Origin: Prunus persica
Lineage: Eukaryota; Streptophyta; Magnoliopsida; Rosales; Rosaceae
Length of the DNA stretch: 64,000 bases
Direction: 5' to 3'
NCBI RefSeq assembly: GCF_000346465.2
Contig: NC_034009.1
Coordinates: forward strand, 4,797,269-4,861,268
In this document: piece after piece, positions 48,301-62,959 of the stretch
Position numbering within the stretch: position 1 is the first letter of the stretch
How the letters are laid out: each line of letters begins with the position of its first letter
Notes under the pieces: model-generated
Told to the model about the DNA's origin: nothing
The model's database searches: none
What the model saw: the letters and a program-made list of their open reading frames with translations, nothing else
Made by a program: the position numbers and the translations under genes

Positions 48301-48382
48301 CGCTCACTTTCTTGATGCCAATTTATATCCTATGCTAAGTTATTCTTCAATCATCCTATTTCTCTCTCCCGTCGATCCTTAG
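39347..48382 (+). CDS. ISA3: Isoamylase 3-type starch debranching enzyme, plastid, 805 aa
   Basis: Hydrolyses alpha-1,6 branches of phosphorylase- and beta-amylase-trimmed starch in chloroplasts during night-time breakdown. Eighteen exons join in frame: 39347-39742, 39977-40159, 40324-40416, 40740-40892, 41185-41276, 41505-41646, 41730-41837, 42429-42514, 43207-43278, 43370-43496, 44309-44395, 45243-45335, 45858-46016, 46622-46705, 47207-47287, 47366-47448, 47533-47650, 48122-48382. The N-terminus looks like a transit peptide; CBM48 follows ([20 protein letters not shown]), then the GH13 barrel: [10 protein letters not shown] (about 357-366), GFRFDLAS with nucleophile Asp432, LIAEAWD with acid/base Glu488, NFVCAHDGF with His560-Asp561. 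All catalytic residues are present, as in active ISA3 and unlike inactive ISA2. The C-terminal [19 protein letters not shown] matches ISA3. Every boundary is GT..AG. Exon 13 starts with an extra Lys compared with what I recall of the family. Confidence 0.95.
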
Positions 48383-49936
48383 CATAAAAGCACAGGTGCC
48401 GAACCCATATGCCTTGAAAATATAACCACAAAATAAATTAGTGCATATTTATAGCCTTGTATTATGAACCGAGTCAAACAAATGACAAAAAGGCAGTAAA
48501 TAGTTGCAAGTAGAAAAGATTTTGTGGAAAGTAGTTCACAAAATACTGTTGGAAGAGGAAAGTTTTGTGAAGTTGTAATTTGGAGGGAAATCATGCTCAG
48601 ATTTCTGACACGTCAGAAAAAAATAAAGATAAACAATTATTGTTCACATCTTGTAAATTTCAGTATGATGTGGCAGCTCAAATATTAAGAAATTGTGTAT
48701 AATTTTCACATTACAATCATATTTTCTTCAAATTGTTTGTTTGTTTCAATGATTTTCTCCTTGTGAGTAGAGTTATTATTTGGTGTTCACTATGAGTGAA
48801 TGATTTGGCCAATGTGAATTTATACTAGGAGGGCATAGTCTGGTTCTCACCCCAAATCGGAATCGGAACTATTCATCCAGTCTGGTTTGCCCATACGTTG
48901 GGTTGGTTTCTGGTGTTAGACCGGATATAAATAAATTTGTTTGAATTAAATTATTATTTTTTCACAAAACCCAACTTTTTTTTTTGGGGCGCTTAAAAAT
49001 TCATAAATGGCCAAATTTCAAATAAAAGGAGGTGATTGTGCCAAGAAAAGAGAGGTGATTTTGAGTTGGCTTGAGGAAAGATTAGTTATAAGCTTAGAAA
49101 TGCAGCATTCGGTTTAAATATTTTTATTAAAAACTTTAAAAAAATACACAGCCGCTCTAAATTGGCCCCATTTAGTTTTTTCACTACGAGAATCAGAACT
49201 GGAACCAAACCAAATTGGACCGGTTTAATTTGTGGTCAACTCAGTCTGATTTGTTATCAGCCCACACTCAGCTGCTGTAAGGAAGTTATCTAAGTCCTAA
49301 GTGTAGGTGGATCACTGGCATAATGGCATTTGTTCATTTGTTATTTGCAAAGTAATAAATAGAATATTTTCTATTTTATTTGATTTGGTAAAGAGTAAAT
49401 CAATCCCACTCATCAAAAGCAGGAAAAGTAAATTGGTCACTGTAGAGATGTCAAATTGCCACATGGACATGAAATTTGCCACGTTGATATGAAATAACAA
49501 GAATAAAAGGTTAAAATTGCTCCAACTGAGTAGTTAAATCCTACATGAATTTGAAGGCGGGAAGAGAGATGTCAAAAGTAAATTTTTTCATAAATATCAA
49601 ATTGTCATATAAGCCATCAAATTCAATTTAACAGTCATGAATATTTAGTGGATATTGCCCTCATTTTTGTGATGACGCATGAATGAAACGACGGACTGGA
49701 TTGATGAACAAATTGTTGATCAATTTCGTATCCAAGAATTAAGGTAAGCTAAAACTTAAAATCCAATTAAACACAAGCAGGCATGATCCCTTTCTGTTTT
49801 AATTTTATAGGACCAATGATCGAATTTGATACTTATAACATGTCGTTGTACCGTGGTATATGAAATTCAATATATTATATGTAGTTCAACTAAGGCAAAA
49901 TCTTGTCAAACTTCAATAACCCTCAGATATTAGATG
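48383..49936. other. Intergenic downstream of the isoamylase gene
   Basis: It holds the 3' UTR and AT-rich DNA. The 48830-49265 region has 'gaatcggaac' and 'ccaaattggaccggttt' tracts typical of worn hAT-type MITEs, but without clean ends. No gene is seen. Confidence 0.4.
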
Positions 49937-50670
49937 CAGTGGCGAAGTCAGAATTTCATGTGTGTGGGGGCCTCTCACAAAATATAACCAATAAAAAATT
50001 TGAACTCACAAGACATACCAAAACATCAAAAATCATATTGTGTATTCATTACAATCATCATTGTTCTAATCGTTGCATAACAACCTCGTCATTTATACTA
50101 TTGGAAATGTCTCTCTCAATATATGCAACAAAGCAATCATTTATACATAAATTGAAAGATCAATTAAAATCAATAAAAAGAAGAAAAAAAATCAAAATTT
50201 TATGAACTAAAAATAAATAAATAAAGAAAAAAATAAAAAAGAGAACTACTAAAAAAACTTTAATTGAATAAATTAATCTAATTAAAACTTGATATTGAAT
50301 ATATTAACCTAATTAAAACTTGATAGTTTAATATGGAGTTTGAGAGAAAAACTCACAGGCAGTGCATTGAGAAAGTCTGCTTTGCTGCTTGTGTATCTCC
50401 AAGAAAGGAGAAAAATGGTTAGGATTTTATCAATTTTTATAAAAGGGTAAATATATAATAATAAGAGCCATAAACCTTTGGAAAAAGGAAAGGAAAGTGG
50501 AGCTTGGTGGAAAGGAAAACAGGATTTGGCTGCTGGCCCACGTGATAAAATAAACATATTAATTAATATAGATTATTCAATAACAGCAATACATATTATA
50601 TTTTTTTAAAAAGAAAAAAAGTTGAGTAGGGGCCAGTGACTGCACTGGTCCTTACTTGCCTCCGCCCCCG
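49937..50670. mobile_element. hAT-type MITE, 734 bp, with 8-bp target duplication
   Basis: The left end CAGTGGCGAAGTCAG and the right end (reverse complemented CGGGGGCGGAGGCAAG) resemble the CAGGGGCGGAGCCAG-type termini of Tip100-like hAT elements. A perfect 8-bp target duplication ATTAGATG flanks it at 49929-49936 and 50671-50678. The interior is AT-rich and non-coding. Confidence 0.85.
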
Positions 50671-50876
50671 ATTAGATGAGGACATTTTCTCAATAATAAT
50701 CAATTATAATATCAAGACATCTAATTTACTTTGTAGCCTTATAGAAGTTAAGAAATTGTATTGATAAGAATTAAAAATAACTTAAAGCATGTTACAAATG
50801 TGTCGGCAATATCAATCTCAAGTATAACAAACATGCTGGAAGAAAAACAAGGGGAAATAGTGTTTGGTATCAGGTG

Positions 50877-51010
50877 AAGGAAGTTGAGGTTCCACCTTAA
50901 AATCAATTGACTATGGGAGAGTGAGTAACTCAACTCCTTATAAGCCCATGTTAAATTTGTCTAACTTTCTAATATGGGATATTTTTCAATTCACATTCTC
51001 ACACCGCACG
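50877..51010. repeat. Dispersed repeat shared with 11548-11650
   Basis: Both loci contain, in the same order, GAAGTTG..GGTTCCACCT, AACTCAACTCCTTATAA and CAACTTT-like / CTAACTTTCTAAT tracts followed by an ATGxGAxATT motif. This is the look of an LTR fragment common in plant genomes; no LTR ends were placed. Confidence 0.55.
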
Positions 51011-51186
51011 GTTGTTGGACGTTGTGTGATTTGAGCCATAATATTTTTGTAATTTCCAATGCAGTCAATTAATTTGATGTAAAGTAATTATCTTATATTT
51101 GCAAAAGAAAGGCGAACTAAGTTGAGCACTCAAAACCAACCAAAGTATATATATATATATATATTTTTTCAGAAGATTCATTGTTC

Positions 51187-51360
51187 TGTATTCTTAGGCA
51201 AGCTGGGACAAGGTTATTCGGCACAAGTTTGGTTCGATTAGGTAAGGTCCGGGACGGTACAGCTCGTATTTTTAGGCAGGCTGAGACAAGGTTATTCAGC
51301 ACAATGGGTCAGGCTAGCGCGAGGCTCGTCGTGGGTCGGGTTGGCCCGTTTAAAGCCCAT
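51187..51360. repeat. 79-bp imperfect direct duplication next to a MITE-like GC-rich tract
   Basis: GGCAAGCTGGGACAAGGTTA (51198 on) recurs as GGCAGGCTGAGACAAGGTTA 79 bp later. The following 'gggtcgggttggcccg' tract resembles that at 53505-53530, which is part of a hAT-type MITE family. Confidence 0.6.
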
Positions 51361-52403
51361 TTATTAAATTATATTTATTTTAGAGATATTATTATATTTA
51401 TATTTTAAATTAAAGTCTGTTTCTTTTATCTAAACATATATTTTAAAATTCAATGTTCTCTTTATAAATAAAATAATAATTTTTTAACCCGAATAATATT
51501 CTAGCCCTTTTTTATTTTGAATGTAATTCAAATAAAGTCATTCACTTATTTTTTCAACAAATAATAATCTTTTTTAAACAACACATAATAAATCTTTTTA
51601 GTTGTTCACCCGTTTTGTTTTACTCCTGTGATGGAAGGGTAAAGTTTCCCACTGCCTTGGAAACCATTGACTGGTCAACAAGTCAGCTTTCTTTGGTGTG
51701 TGAGCGTGCCACTGTTAGTAATAAAAATCCTAACAGACTTCTTAAAAATGGATAACTTGCGCCCCAAGTTACTGATTTCTAAACACGTGATTGTGAATTT
51801 GGGTGAGGAATATCTCACAAGTAAGTTCTTTTCTTGCCTCCGACTGGTGAGGACTTCGCAATTTATCACAGTACAAGATTGGTAGTTCTGGCCAGAATAA
51901 ATGATAATAAAGAGGACTGTTTTTTAGGCAGAACTACCCTTTACAAGATTTGGAAGGAAAAAATCAACTCTAGAAAGATAAAAAGAAAGCTGGAACTCTA
52001 TTTCTGCCTGGATGGAAGTTTCTGATCCGGGTTGGACTGGGTGAGTCTGTGCTGGACAGAACTGTCAACGGCTTTAACTGCTAAGCTTCAGCTGTAAATC
52101 AATACCAAAGTGTGATTTTGGCAGAACTTTAATCTATTTCGAGCCCTGGAGGGCTTCTTGAGTAGGCAGAATTGTGATCTCTTCTGGCTGAAGGAGGCAG
52201 AAATGGCTGGATTTGATATTTACTGAGCTAGAACTGCACTGTTGTACTTGTTCTGCTTGGTCAGGGCTCTCCATAAATTTGTTGAGGTTTTCATGTTTGT
52301 GAAAAACTCAAACTCTGTTTGTTTTGGCTTTTGCTGAACCAAATTTGTGACCAGAGAAGTCTTGTTTTGAATGACTTTTCACTAAGTATGAGCTTGAAAA
52401 TTC

Positions 52404-52444
<41 letters not shown>

Positions 52445-54336
52445 TTGATTGCTCCAGTTTGTTTGAAGGTTCTCAGTGATCATTTTGAGTTTTTGCCTTT
52501 AGCTGATTTTTGGTTGTTTTTTTTTTTTTTTGTGTCCTCCTTTTGTTTTCACCCATCTCCTATATTTATGAGAAATGTTTTGGAGTAGAGTTTTTTGATT
52601 TAAAAATGGGTGGCAAATAAAAAGATCTTATGCAAGAAGAAAAAAAAAAAGGTTTTATCAATTCTGGTAGATAAGCTCTCAGTAGTCAATTCTCATTGCT
52701 ATCACTTCCCTATTTTTCTTGAAAGAAAACCCAATCCCTTTTTCTAATTTTAACTGCCCCTCGTGAGAGCTCAGACTGTGATGTTTAGTTTGATCTTCCA
52801 GTTTGAACAACTCACTGTTTTCCTGCTCATCTCTTGGACACAGTCTGCTTATTTCTTGAAAATAGTGCCTTTCTTAGGAGCAGAAAATATCTCTGAATAT
52901 ATATGTATAAAAAGGGATTTTTTGATCTCCTGGAGGCAGAGTTTCAGAGAAGTCTCTTGCTAGTTGCTTGCTTTATATCAACTCTTTATCAATTTAGTTG
53001 AAATTGTTGACTTTTCAAAGTTTGTTTCAGATTAGTCACGTGGGCCTCTTTAGAAAAGAGCTGTCGGTTTGTTCTTGGGCCTTTCGAGGGAAATGGTAGA
53101 TTTTTGTAGACTGGGCCCAATCTGTTTTATAATTGCCATTTGACTTGACCTTTTTTTTACTTTTTTGCCATTTTCTGAAAAAGACGTGGGTTGGGCTTGC
53201 TCCTGTTCTGATATTTGAAGCCCATTTCTCTGTCCCTTTTGTTTTGTGGGCTTTTGAGAAGTTGGTCGGCGTGTATTTGCTTTTGGCCCAAACATTAGTA
53301 TATATATAAAATTGTAAAAAAAATTGATAAAAAAATTATTTAAAAAAAAAAAAACAATACATAAGTCGAGCTTAAGGTGGGCCCATATTGGCCCATTCAA
53401 TGGCCCAGAACGAGTCCGGCCTAGCCCCATATGAGCTGGGACCGGACTTAATGATTTTCATAAACGGACGGATTTAGCCTAACTTGTTTATTAAATAGGC
53501 CGTCTTAAAATGGGTCGGGCCCGCCGGACACGACCTTTTGACACCTCTTGTAGTCAAACTAAAAAGCTTAGGATTTATTAGGACCCACATATATTATAGA
53601 GATGGTCAGCAAAGTAATAAGTAATGGTACAAGTAGCAACACTCATACAGTTCCACCCACTTATGTCTCTGGCTTGGTGGTGTTGAAGAGACCATAGAGC
53701 ACATTAAGGTGGGCTCATCCTATGAAATCGACCGCTCCAATCTAAGCTTTCCTAAAACCGACCACTTCATTTCAAGCTCTCCTAAAATCGACCACCGTAT
53801 AACAGTCCAAGAGTCACAAGTAGTGGGAGAGTTACGGGTGCTGCCAATGGAGCAATGTGAAAGAGACGAAGGGGTTGGAGAAGAGTGAGAAAGACATAGG
53901 AAATTTTGAAGCTATTGAGTTTGTGTCCTAGTTTATCTAACCTTTAAAGATGTAAATTTTATGTGGTTTGACCTTTTAATAATGAGAAGAGCAAACGAAG
54001 TTGAGTTTGAAACTTAATTTTTTATCGCAAAAATAAAAAATAAAAACTTGATTTTTTTATTTATTTATTGTATGTACATGTACATGTACAGTTACTCACG
54101 ACGTGACAATTCTAATTAAATCTTTTAAAATTGGGCATTTCTAACATAACCAATTTCGTGAGGTTTTCTCACACATTGGTTCCATTTGTTGACATCTTTA
54201 GAACTTAAACACATTTATTACTGAGTAGAAGTGAGGTTTTTTTTAACATGTCGGGCCTTTTGAATGAGGTTATATATAATAAGCCTTAAAAAGTGATGAT
54301 TATTTAATTATTTGATTATTGAGTTGGATACACAAC
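51361..54336. other. Intergenic, no supported gene
   Basis: Bases 51900-52215 contain the word GGCAGAA several times (51927, 52121, 52164 and 52198 area), a pattern also seen on the other side at 25310-25680; its meaning is unknown. A GA microsatellite lies at 52407-52441. Bases 53290-53555 look like the remains of a hAT-type MITE ending GACACCTCTTGTA. Confidence 0.4.
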
Positions 54337-55224
54337 TAGGGGTGGTTGTGTTTCGGTAACCGCAAATTTTTCCCCGAATCACAAACTAATCGACTATTTG
54401 CGGTAAAGTGATTTTTGAAACCGCAAACTGACCGCTTTTTGCGGTTTAATCGGTCGGTTACCGTGAATTAACGGTTTAAACCAATTTAAATATTTTGGGC
54501 CTAAATGAGACAATTTTAGATATTTAAGTGTGGTCTTTTTGTATCATAAAAATTCAATCTTCCACACTTTTAAGCCTAGGTTTGATGCTTCTTTTGAAGC
54601 TTTTTGAGTTCAAGCATACTTTAACTAAAAAATATAAATTCACAACCTAAAGAAATAAATTCACAACCTCAACTTCTCAAGCATATATAAATTCACAACC
54701 TCAACCTCAACTTCTCAAGCATTCACAACCTAAAGAAAAATCCAATTCAAAGTTAATTAAAGTTACAAACCAAAAGGAGAACTCAAGTGTAGGTGGTGGT
54801 GAGTGGATTTTATTATAAGAAGAAGCCCTTCTTTATGAGTTGGAGTGGAGGTTGTGTTTTGGGTGTATTGGTTTATGTTTGGGGGATTAGAGGCATTAGG
54901 TGTGTTAAAGTGGCTAAACTCCATCTATAACACAACACAACACAACACAAAAGCAACAACATAAAAGCATATTAATAATAGATTAAACTCAACCAAATTA
55001 AAACACAACATCTATCTACTAAAATGCAATTTTTTAAAAATATATTTGTGGTTTGAGGTAACCGTGAGTTGCCAAAATCACATACCGCAACCGCAACCAC
55101 AATTGTGGTTCAGTTTCTAAAATCGCAATTTTCGGTCAGTTTATACCTATTGCGGTTCCAATGCGGTATAATATCAGTTGGTTTTTGCGGTTTTTCAGTT
55201 TTTCAATCTAAAATGCCACCCATA
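54337..55224. mobile_element. hAT-type non-autonomous element, 888 bp, with 8-bp target duplication
   Basis: It starts TAGGGGTGG and ends CCACCCATA (reverse complement TATGGGTGG). The 8-bp target TACACAAC is perfectly duplicated at 54329-54336 and 55225-55232. Subterminal regions carry many copies of AACCGCAA / TTGCGGTT words in both orientations, as in hAT ends where transposase binds. No transposase coding. Several CAACCTCAAC-type short repeats lie at 54650-54730. Confidence 0.88.
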
Positions 55225-55349
55225 TACACAACCACATGGCCAAAAAAAAAAAAGGGTCAAAAATGAAAAACTCATAACCTAATTTCCACAAAAATTTAAT
55301 AAAAGAGAAATATATAAAGGAAGAGAAGATGAAGATAGAAGAAGCATAT

Positions 55350-55410
<61 letters not shown>
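55350..55410. repeat. GA microsatellite
   Basis: About 56 bp of uninterrupted (ga)n, upstream of the gene at 56101. Confidence 0.95.
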
Positions 55411-55414
<4 letters not shown>

Positions 55415-56100
55415 AGAGAATAACCTTTGAGAAGATAGCAGAGAAGAACCCTAGGGAGAAGAAAATGAAAATGGCATCATCGGATTTTTCACGTGAACTT
55501 GTGTGTTTTTTTTTCCTAACTGTATAATTAAGCGTGTATCACCTAAACTGGAGTGTGTGAGTTTTATTAGTTAGTCAAGTAAGAGGAGTATTAAAAGCCC
55601 AACTTGAATAAAATAGTCAGGTAATTAAATAATACAAGTTGATACCAAACATCTAACATGGACTATTTACTCATATCCAAAGTCTAATACAGTGTACTAA
55701 ATGAGTAAATTAGTTGTTTTAATGAGTTCGAGTATTAATTCATAGGTTAAATTCGGTTAGGGTCATAATTCATGGTGTAAAACCGTTGAAAATCTTAATT
55801 AGAATCTTAGTAAATAGAAGATACTTACGGCCCATGGGCCATGCCCACAGGCCAGATGGATCATTTGGCTTCTGGAGAAATCTAGAGACCCACAGAAACC
55901 TCTCTCTCTTTCCAAGCATTTGCCTCCTTCCTGCCTTTTACAGAGACATACTCCTAACCCACCCAAAGCTCCAGACTTTCAGGTTGTCTCTTTCCACTCT
56001 CCACCAATCCAAACAAGTTAAATCCTAAAACAGTCAAAAATCAGCAGCATCCCAATTTTCATAGTTCTTTAGGATCACAAACCCAGTGCAAAAATCATCC

Positions 56101-56998
56101 ATGGAAGACCACTTTGTCTCAGAAGGAATGCAGATGAAGACGATGAAGAAGAAGAGGAAGGAGGTGGAGGAGCTTGACCAAGTCAACGATGACTTCTCCG
56201 ACTTCTCTCTTTCTTCCCCTGCCAGAAAGATTCGCCGCCTGGTATGCAAAAGTTTCGATCTTTTCTGCTTCTCTACTTCTCTTTCAGGCTTCTCTTCCCA
56301 ATTCTGTTCATTGTTATAATTCAGTATTTTCTGTGTCATAATTGATGATATAGGATGCTCATCTGCCACCCATTATGGAGGAAGAGGAGGCTGAGTTTTC
56401 ATTTTCAGCTGCTCAGAATCAGCTGAAATCAGAGGCTCCAATTATTGAGGGATTGCCCTCAGAAAACCAAGAAAAGGCCATTGTGCTCTTCAGGCCTGTC
56501 AACAATACCCCAGTCTTCTCTCTCCATTCTGACTTAATTTCTGGCTTTAAGGGTATGTTTGGCAATTACCCATTTGGTTTTATTTGTTTTGAATGATTTC
56601 AGTAATTGATGATATGGGTTATTGGTTTTGCAGACCAATTTCTGCGGTCCAGCCATTTTGGTCTGAGATCATCAGCTGAGGAAGATGATGAGGCAGTGCA
56701 AAGCAACAGCAATCAGTGTAAAGCTGTTGTTCCTTGGGTTCCCAGTCATCTATCTCCTGCACCATCAATGGGGGTTTCACAAGCAGACCCTCCAGAGGAG
56801 CTGATGGAGGCTGAGGGTATGGAAACAGCAACAATGGAGATTGAAGAAGAGAGCCCAGCAGCAGGGCAAGCCATGGCAGATGGGTATGGTGGTGGGATGT
56901 GGACAAGTAATGAAGGCTTTCCTCAGTGGCAGCAACAGCATTGTATGATTCCACAGCCTCCACACAACACAACCACAGCCATCACATGGCTGCAATGA
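56101..56998 (+). CDS. Unrecognised plant protein, 234 aa, three exons
   Basis: Exons 56101-56241, 56354-56552 and 56634-56998 join in frame through GT..AG introns of 112 and 81 bp. I do not recognise a named domain. Visible traits: a basic stretch KTMKKKRKEVEE followed by DFSDFSLSSPARKIRRL (residues about 31-47), which together look like a bipartite nuclear signal; an acidic Ser/Glu-rich middle; a hydrophobic-charged ENQEKAIVLFRPV and CKAVVPWVPSHLSPAPS motif; a Gly/Gln-rich C-terminus ending TTTAITWLQ. The DFSDFSLSSPA.KIRRLD pattern reminds me of a small group of uncharacterised, possibly stress- or seed-related plant proteins, but the name is not certain. Start: first ATG (MEDHF) after a plausible leader. 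A nuclear location is inference. Confidence 0.8.
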
Positions 56999-57254
56999 GA
57001 CCCAAAGGCACAGGGTTTCTGGGTTGGAAATTTGGAAGGTGCCTCATTCTTTTTATTTTAGTATTTTCAACTAGGTTATATTTATATATAGAGGTGTTTT
57101 TGCTCACAGCAATCTGTTGAAACACCTAAAAAATAGTGTTGTAATGTTAATAATTGCAGTGTAGGAACTTGTAAAAGAATGATTTGCGTGTATTATGGCT
57201 TTAATGATTCAGTTCTAGAGATTAATAATCTGGTTTGGAGTTGCTTCGGAATAG

Positions 57255-57620
57255 ATATAGACTCTAGGGCTTAGTTTTGGCTTTCATAAGAACTATCTTG
57301 AACTCAACTCAAATTCAGTCCAAGCCGAACCACCGATGAGGTGTGCTGTGCAAAGAATTATGTGATCTCTAGGCCTTAGTTTTGTTCGTCATTGGCACAA
57401 GGGCATGAACTGTACTGTGCTGTGCAAAGGATTGTATGATCTCTAAATCGTAAGGAAGAGTCCTGAATTTCATAGAAATCAATTTAGTTTGGAATCTTAA
57501 AAACTATACACAAAACACACAGTTCAGTTAATATAATTCGGTATTTGTCCAGTTCTGTTTAACTCGGTCCAATATGGTTTACTCAGTAGGTTACTCAGCT
57601 AATAACAATGTTTTCGAGTG
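57255..57620. other. Intergenic, no supported gene
   Basis: A short imperfect duplication (ggccttagttttg / ctgtgctgtgcaaag) is present near 57260-57440. No gene is seen. Confidence 0.4.
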
Positions 57621-57621
57621 A

Positions 57622-57877
57622 TCTCTAATTTTTTTTACTTCGGCAAGGGAGATTCTAAGATCAAATCTCTCTGGTGACCCCTAGTTTTTACTTCGTCGGA
57701 GGAGATTCTAAGATAAAGCCTGATTCTAGATCGCGTCTTGACCCTGAGTTTTTACTTCATCGGAGGAGATTTTAAGATCAAGTCTTTACTTTGTCTGAGA
57801 AGATTTTAAGATCAAATCTCTCTAGTGACCCCGAGTTTTTACTTCATCAAAGGAGGTTTAAGATCAAATCTCTCTAG
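57622..57877. repeat. Degenerate tandem repeat of TTTTTACTTC..GATTCTAAGATC units
   Basis: Four to five units containing 'agtttttacttc', 'ggaggagatt' and 'aagatcaaatctctct' follow one another at intervals of roughly 40-85 bp. Units are uneven in length. Confidence 0.75.
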
Positions 57878-57881
57878 ACAA

Positions 57882-57990
57882 GGAGCTTGTAGCTGAACTG
57901 ATAAAGAGCATTTACCCTTGCACCCAAGGTCTTACGTTCAATTTTACTCTTCCCAATATTGCTTTTATAAAAAAAAATAAAAAAATATAC
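57882..57990 (+). mobile_element. Short tRNA-derived SINE
   Basis: A box-A-like TAGCTGAACTG at about 57890-57900, 'gagcatttacccttgcaccc', and a box-B-like ACGTTCAATTTT at about 57934 are spaced as in a tRNA promoter. The body is short and ends in an A-rich tail (57966-57987). It cannot fold as an intact tRNA, so a SINE is more likely than a tRNA gene. Confidence 0.6.
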
Positions 57991-58347
57991 AGTTACATGT
58001 TTACACAGCATAACTTTATGAATCAAAACTATGAGAACAATGGTATAAAAAATGGGATAAGAGTAAACACCCAAATAAATTGATTATAAATATGCACAGG
58101 GAGTTTGACGAGGTTAATACATTATTGAGGAGATTCTCATCTATATTCTAACAGAGATACATGGAAATGGGAAAAATAAAGGCTATGTAGAAGTCTGATG
58201 GGGTATCCTTCCTTCTATGTCGTTCCCTTCTATTCTCTTCTTGTCCTTCTAGCAAAATGGCAGTTCCTATGGCCTGAACAACACGTAGCTCTTCAATGAC
58301 TGCCGATCGACTTCACTATTTTAACTCATAAGAGAACTATAGAAGAG

Positions 58348-62068
<3,721 letters not shown>

Positions 62069-62139
62069 GTTGCCACACTTTTTCCTCTGCTTTATATTTT
62101 CTCTCAGCTCTACTTTCTCAGTAAGAGGAGACACAAAAC

Positions 62140-62821
62140 CTGAAACCACAATGGCACAAAGAAAATCAGAAATCAACATAGCAGAACAATTGCAATATAT
62201 TTTTGTCTACTTCATACAAAATTCACATTGGTTTTCTTCCTTTAACGTGATTTAAACTTCACAGAAATACAAGATAAATGAAAAACACTAAACAAATCTA
62301 GAGCTTCAAAATACCAAAATACATCAAAAATATGTCAAAAAGAAAAAAACGCAAATAATATAGATAATTTGGGAAGTATATTATTTGGAAACAGTGAAGA
62401 GGCGGTGCAAAGGAAAATGATTGAAAAGTTATTCAGTTGGTTCAGCAATAAGACAATTCTGTGAAATTAAGTGATGCAAATTCTAAGCCCATCGAGAAAT
62501 TAATGCTGCATGGCGAACCAAAGATTCAAGAGAATCGTTGAGAAATTTCCAAATAGAAAATATAATTCTGAATCTAAACAACAAACCCACCTGAAATTCA
62601 GAAATAATTGAAAAGAAAATGGGAAGAGATGTACAATGGAATATAAAAAATCTAATGGTAAAGTAAAAAAGAGAAAATGGGAAGAAAACCAGGGCAAAAT
62701 GGAATTGAGAAGTCCAAGGAAAAACAAAATCAGAAATGAAAAATATCAATGAATTGAGTATTTATTATGCTGACCCAGATCTAAAATAATGGTTCTTTTA
62801 CAAGAAAGTTGGAAAATTTAC
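62140..62821 (-). other. Probable 5' UTR intron of the cytidylyltransferase gene
   Basis: The donor AAAAAAG|GTAAATTTTCC at 62821 and the acceptor GGTTTCAG|GTTTTG at 62140 frame about 680 bp of AT-rich DNA without coding. The leader exon would cover roughly 62822-62950. Leader introns are common in plant housekeeping genes. Confidence 0.6.
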
Positions 62822-62959
62822 CTTTTTTGTGTTCGAGCTCTGTGTCTCCTCTTTGCTTCCTCTCTGGTTTTTGGGTGGCCTTGGAATTGAAAATGGGAAA
62901 TGAAATGAAACAAGCCAAGCAAGCCTATTTCTCCAAGTTTCTGTCTTACAAGCCTCTCT

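Noticed and set aside
57882..57960. A tRNA gene
   Set aside because: Box A- and B-like words are present, but stems do not pair and an A-rich tail follows, so SINE fits better.
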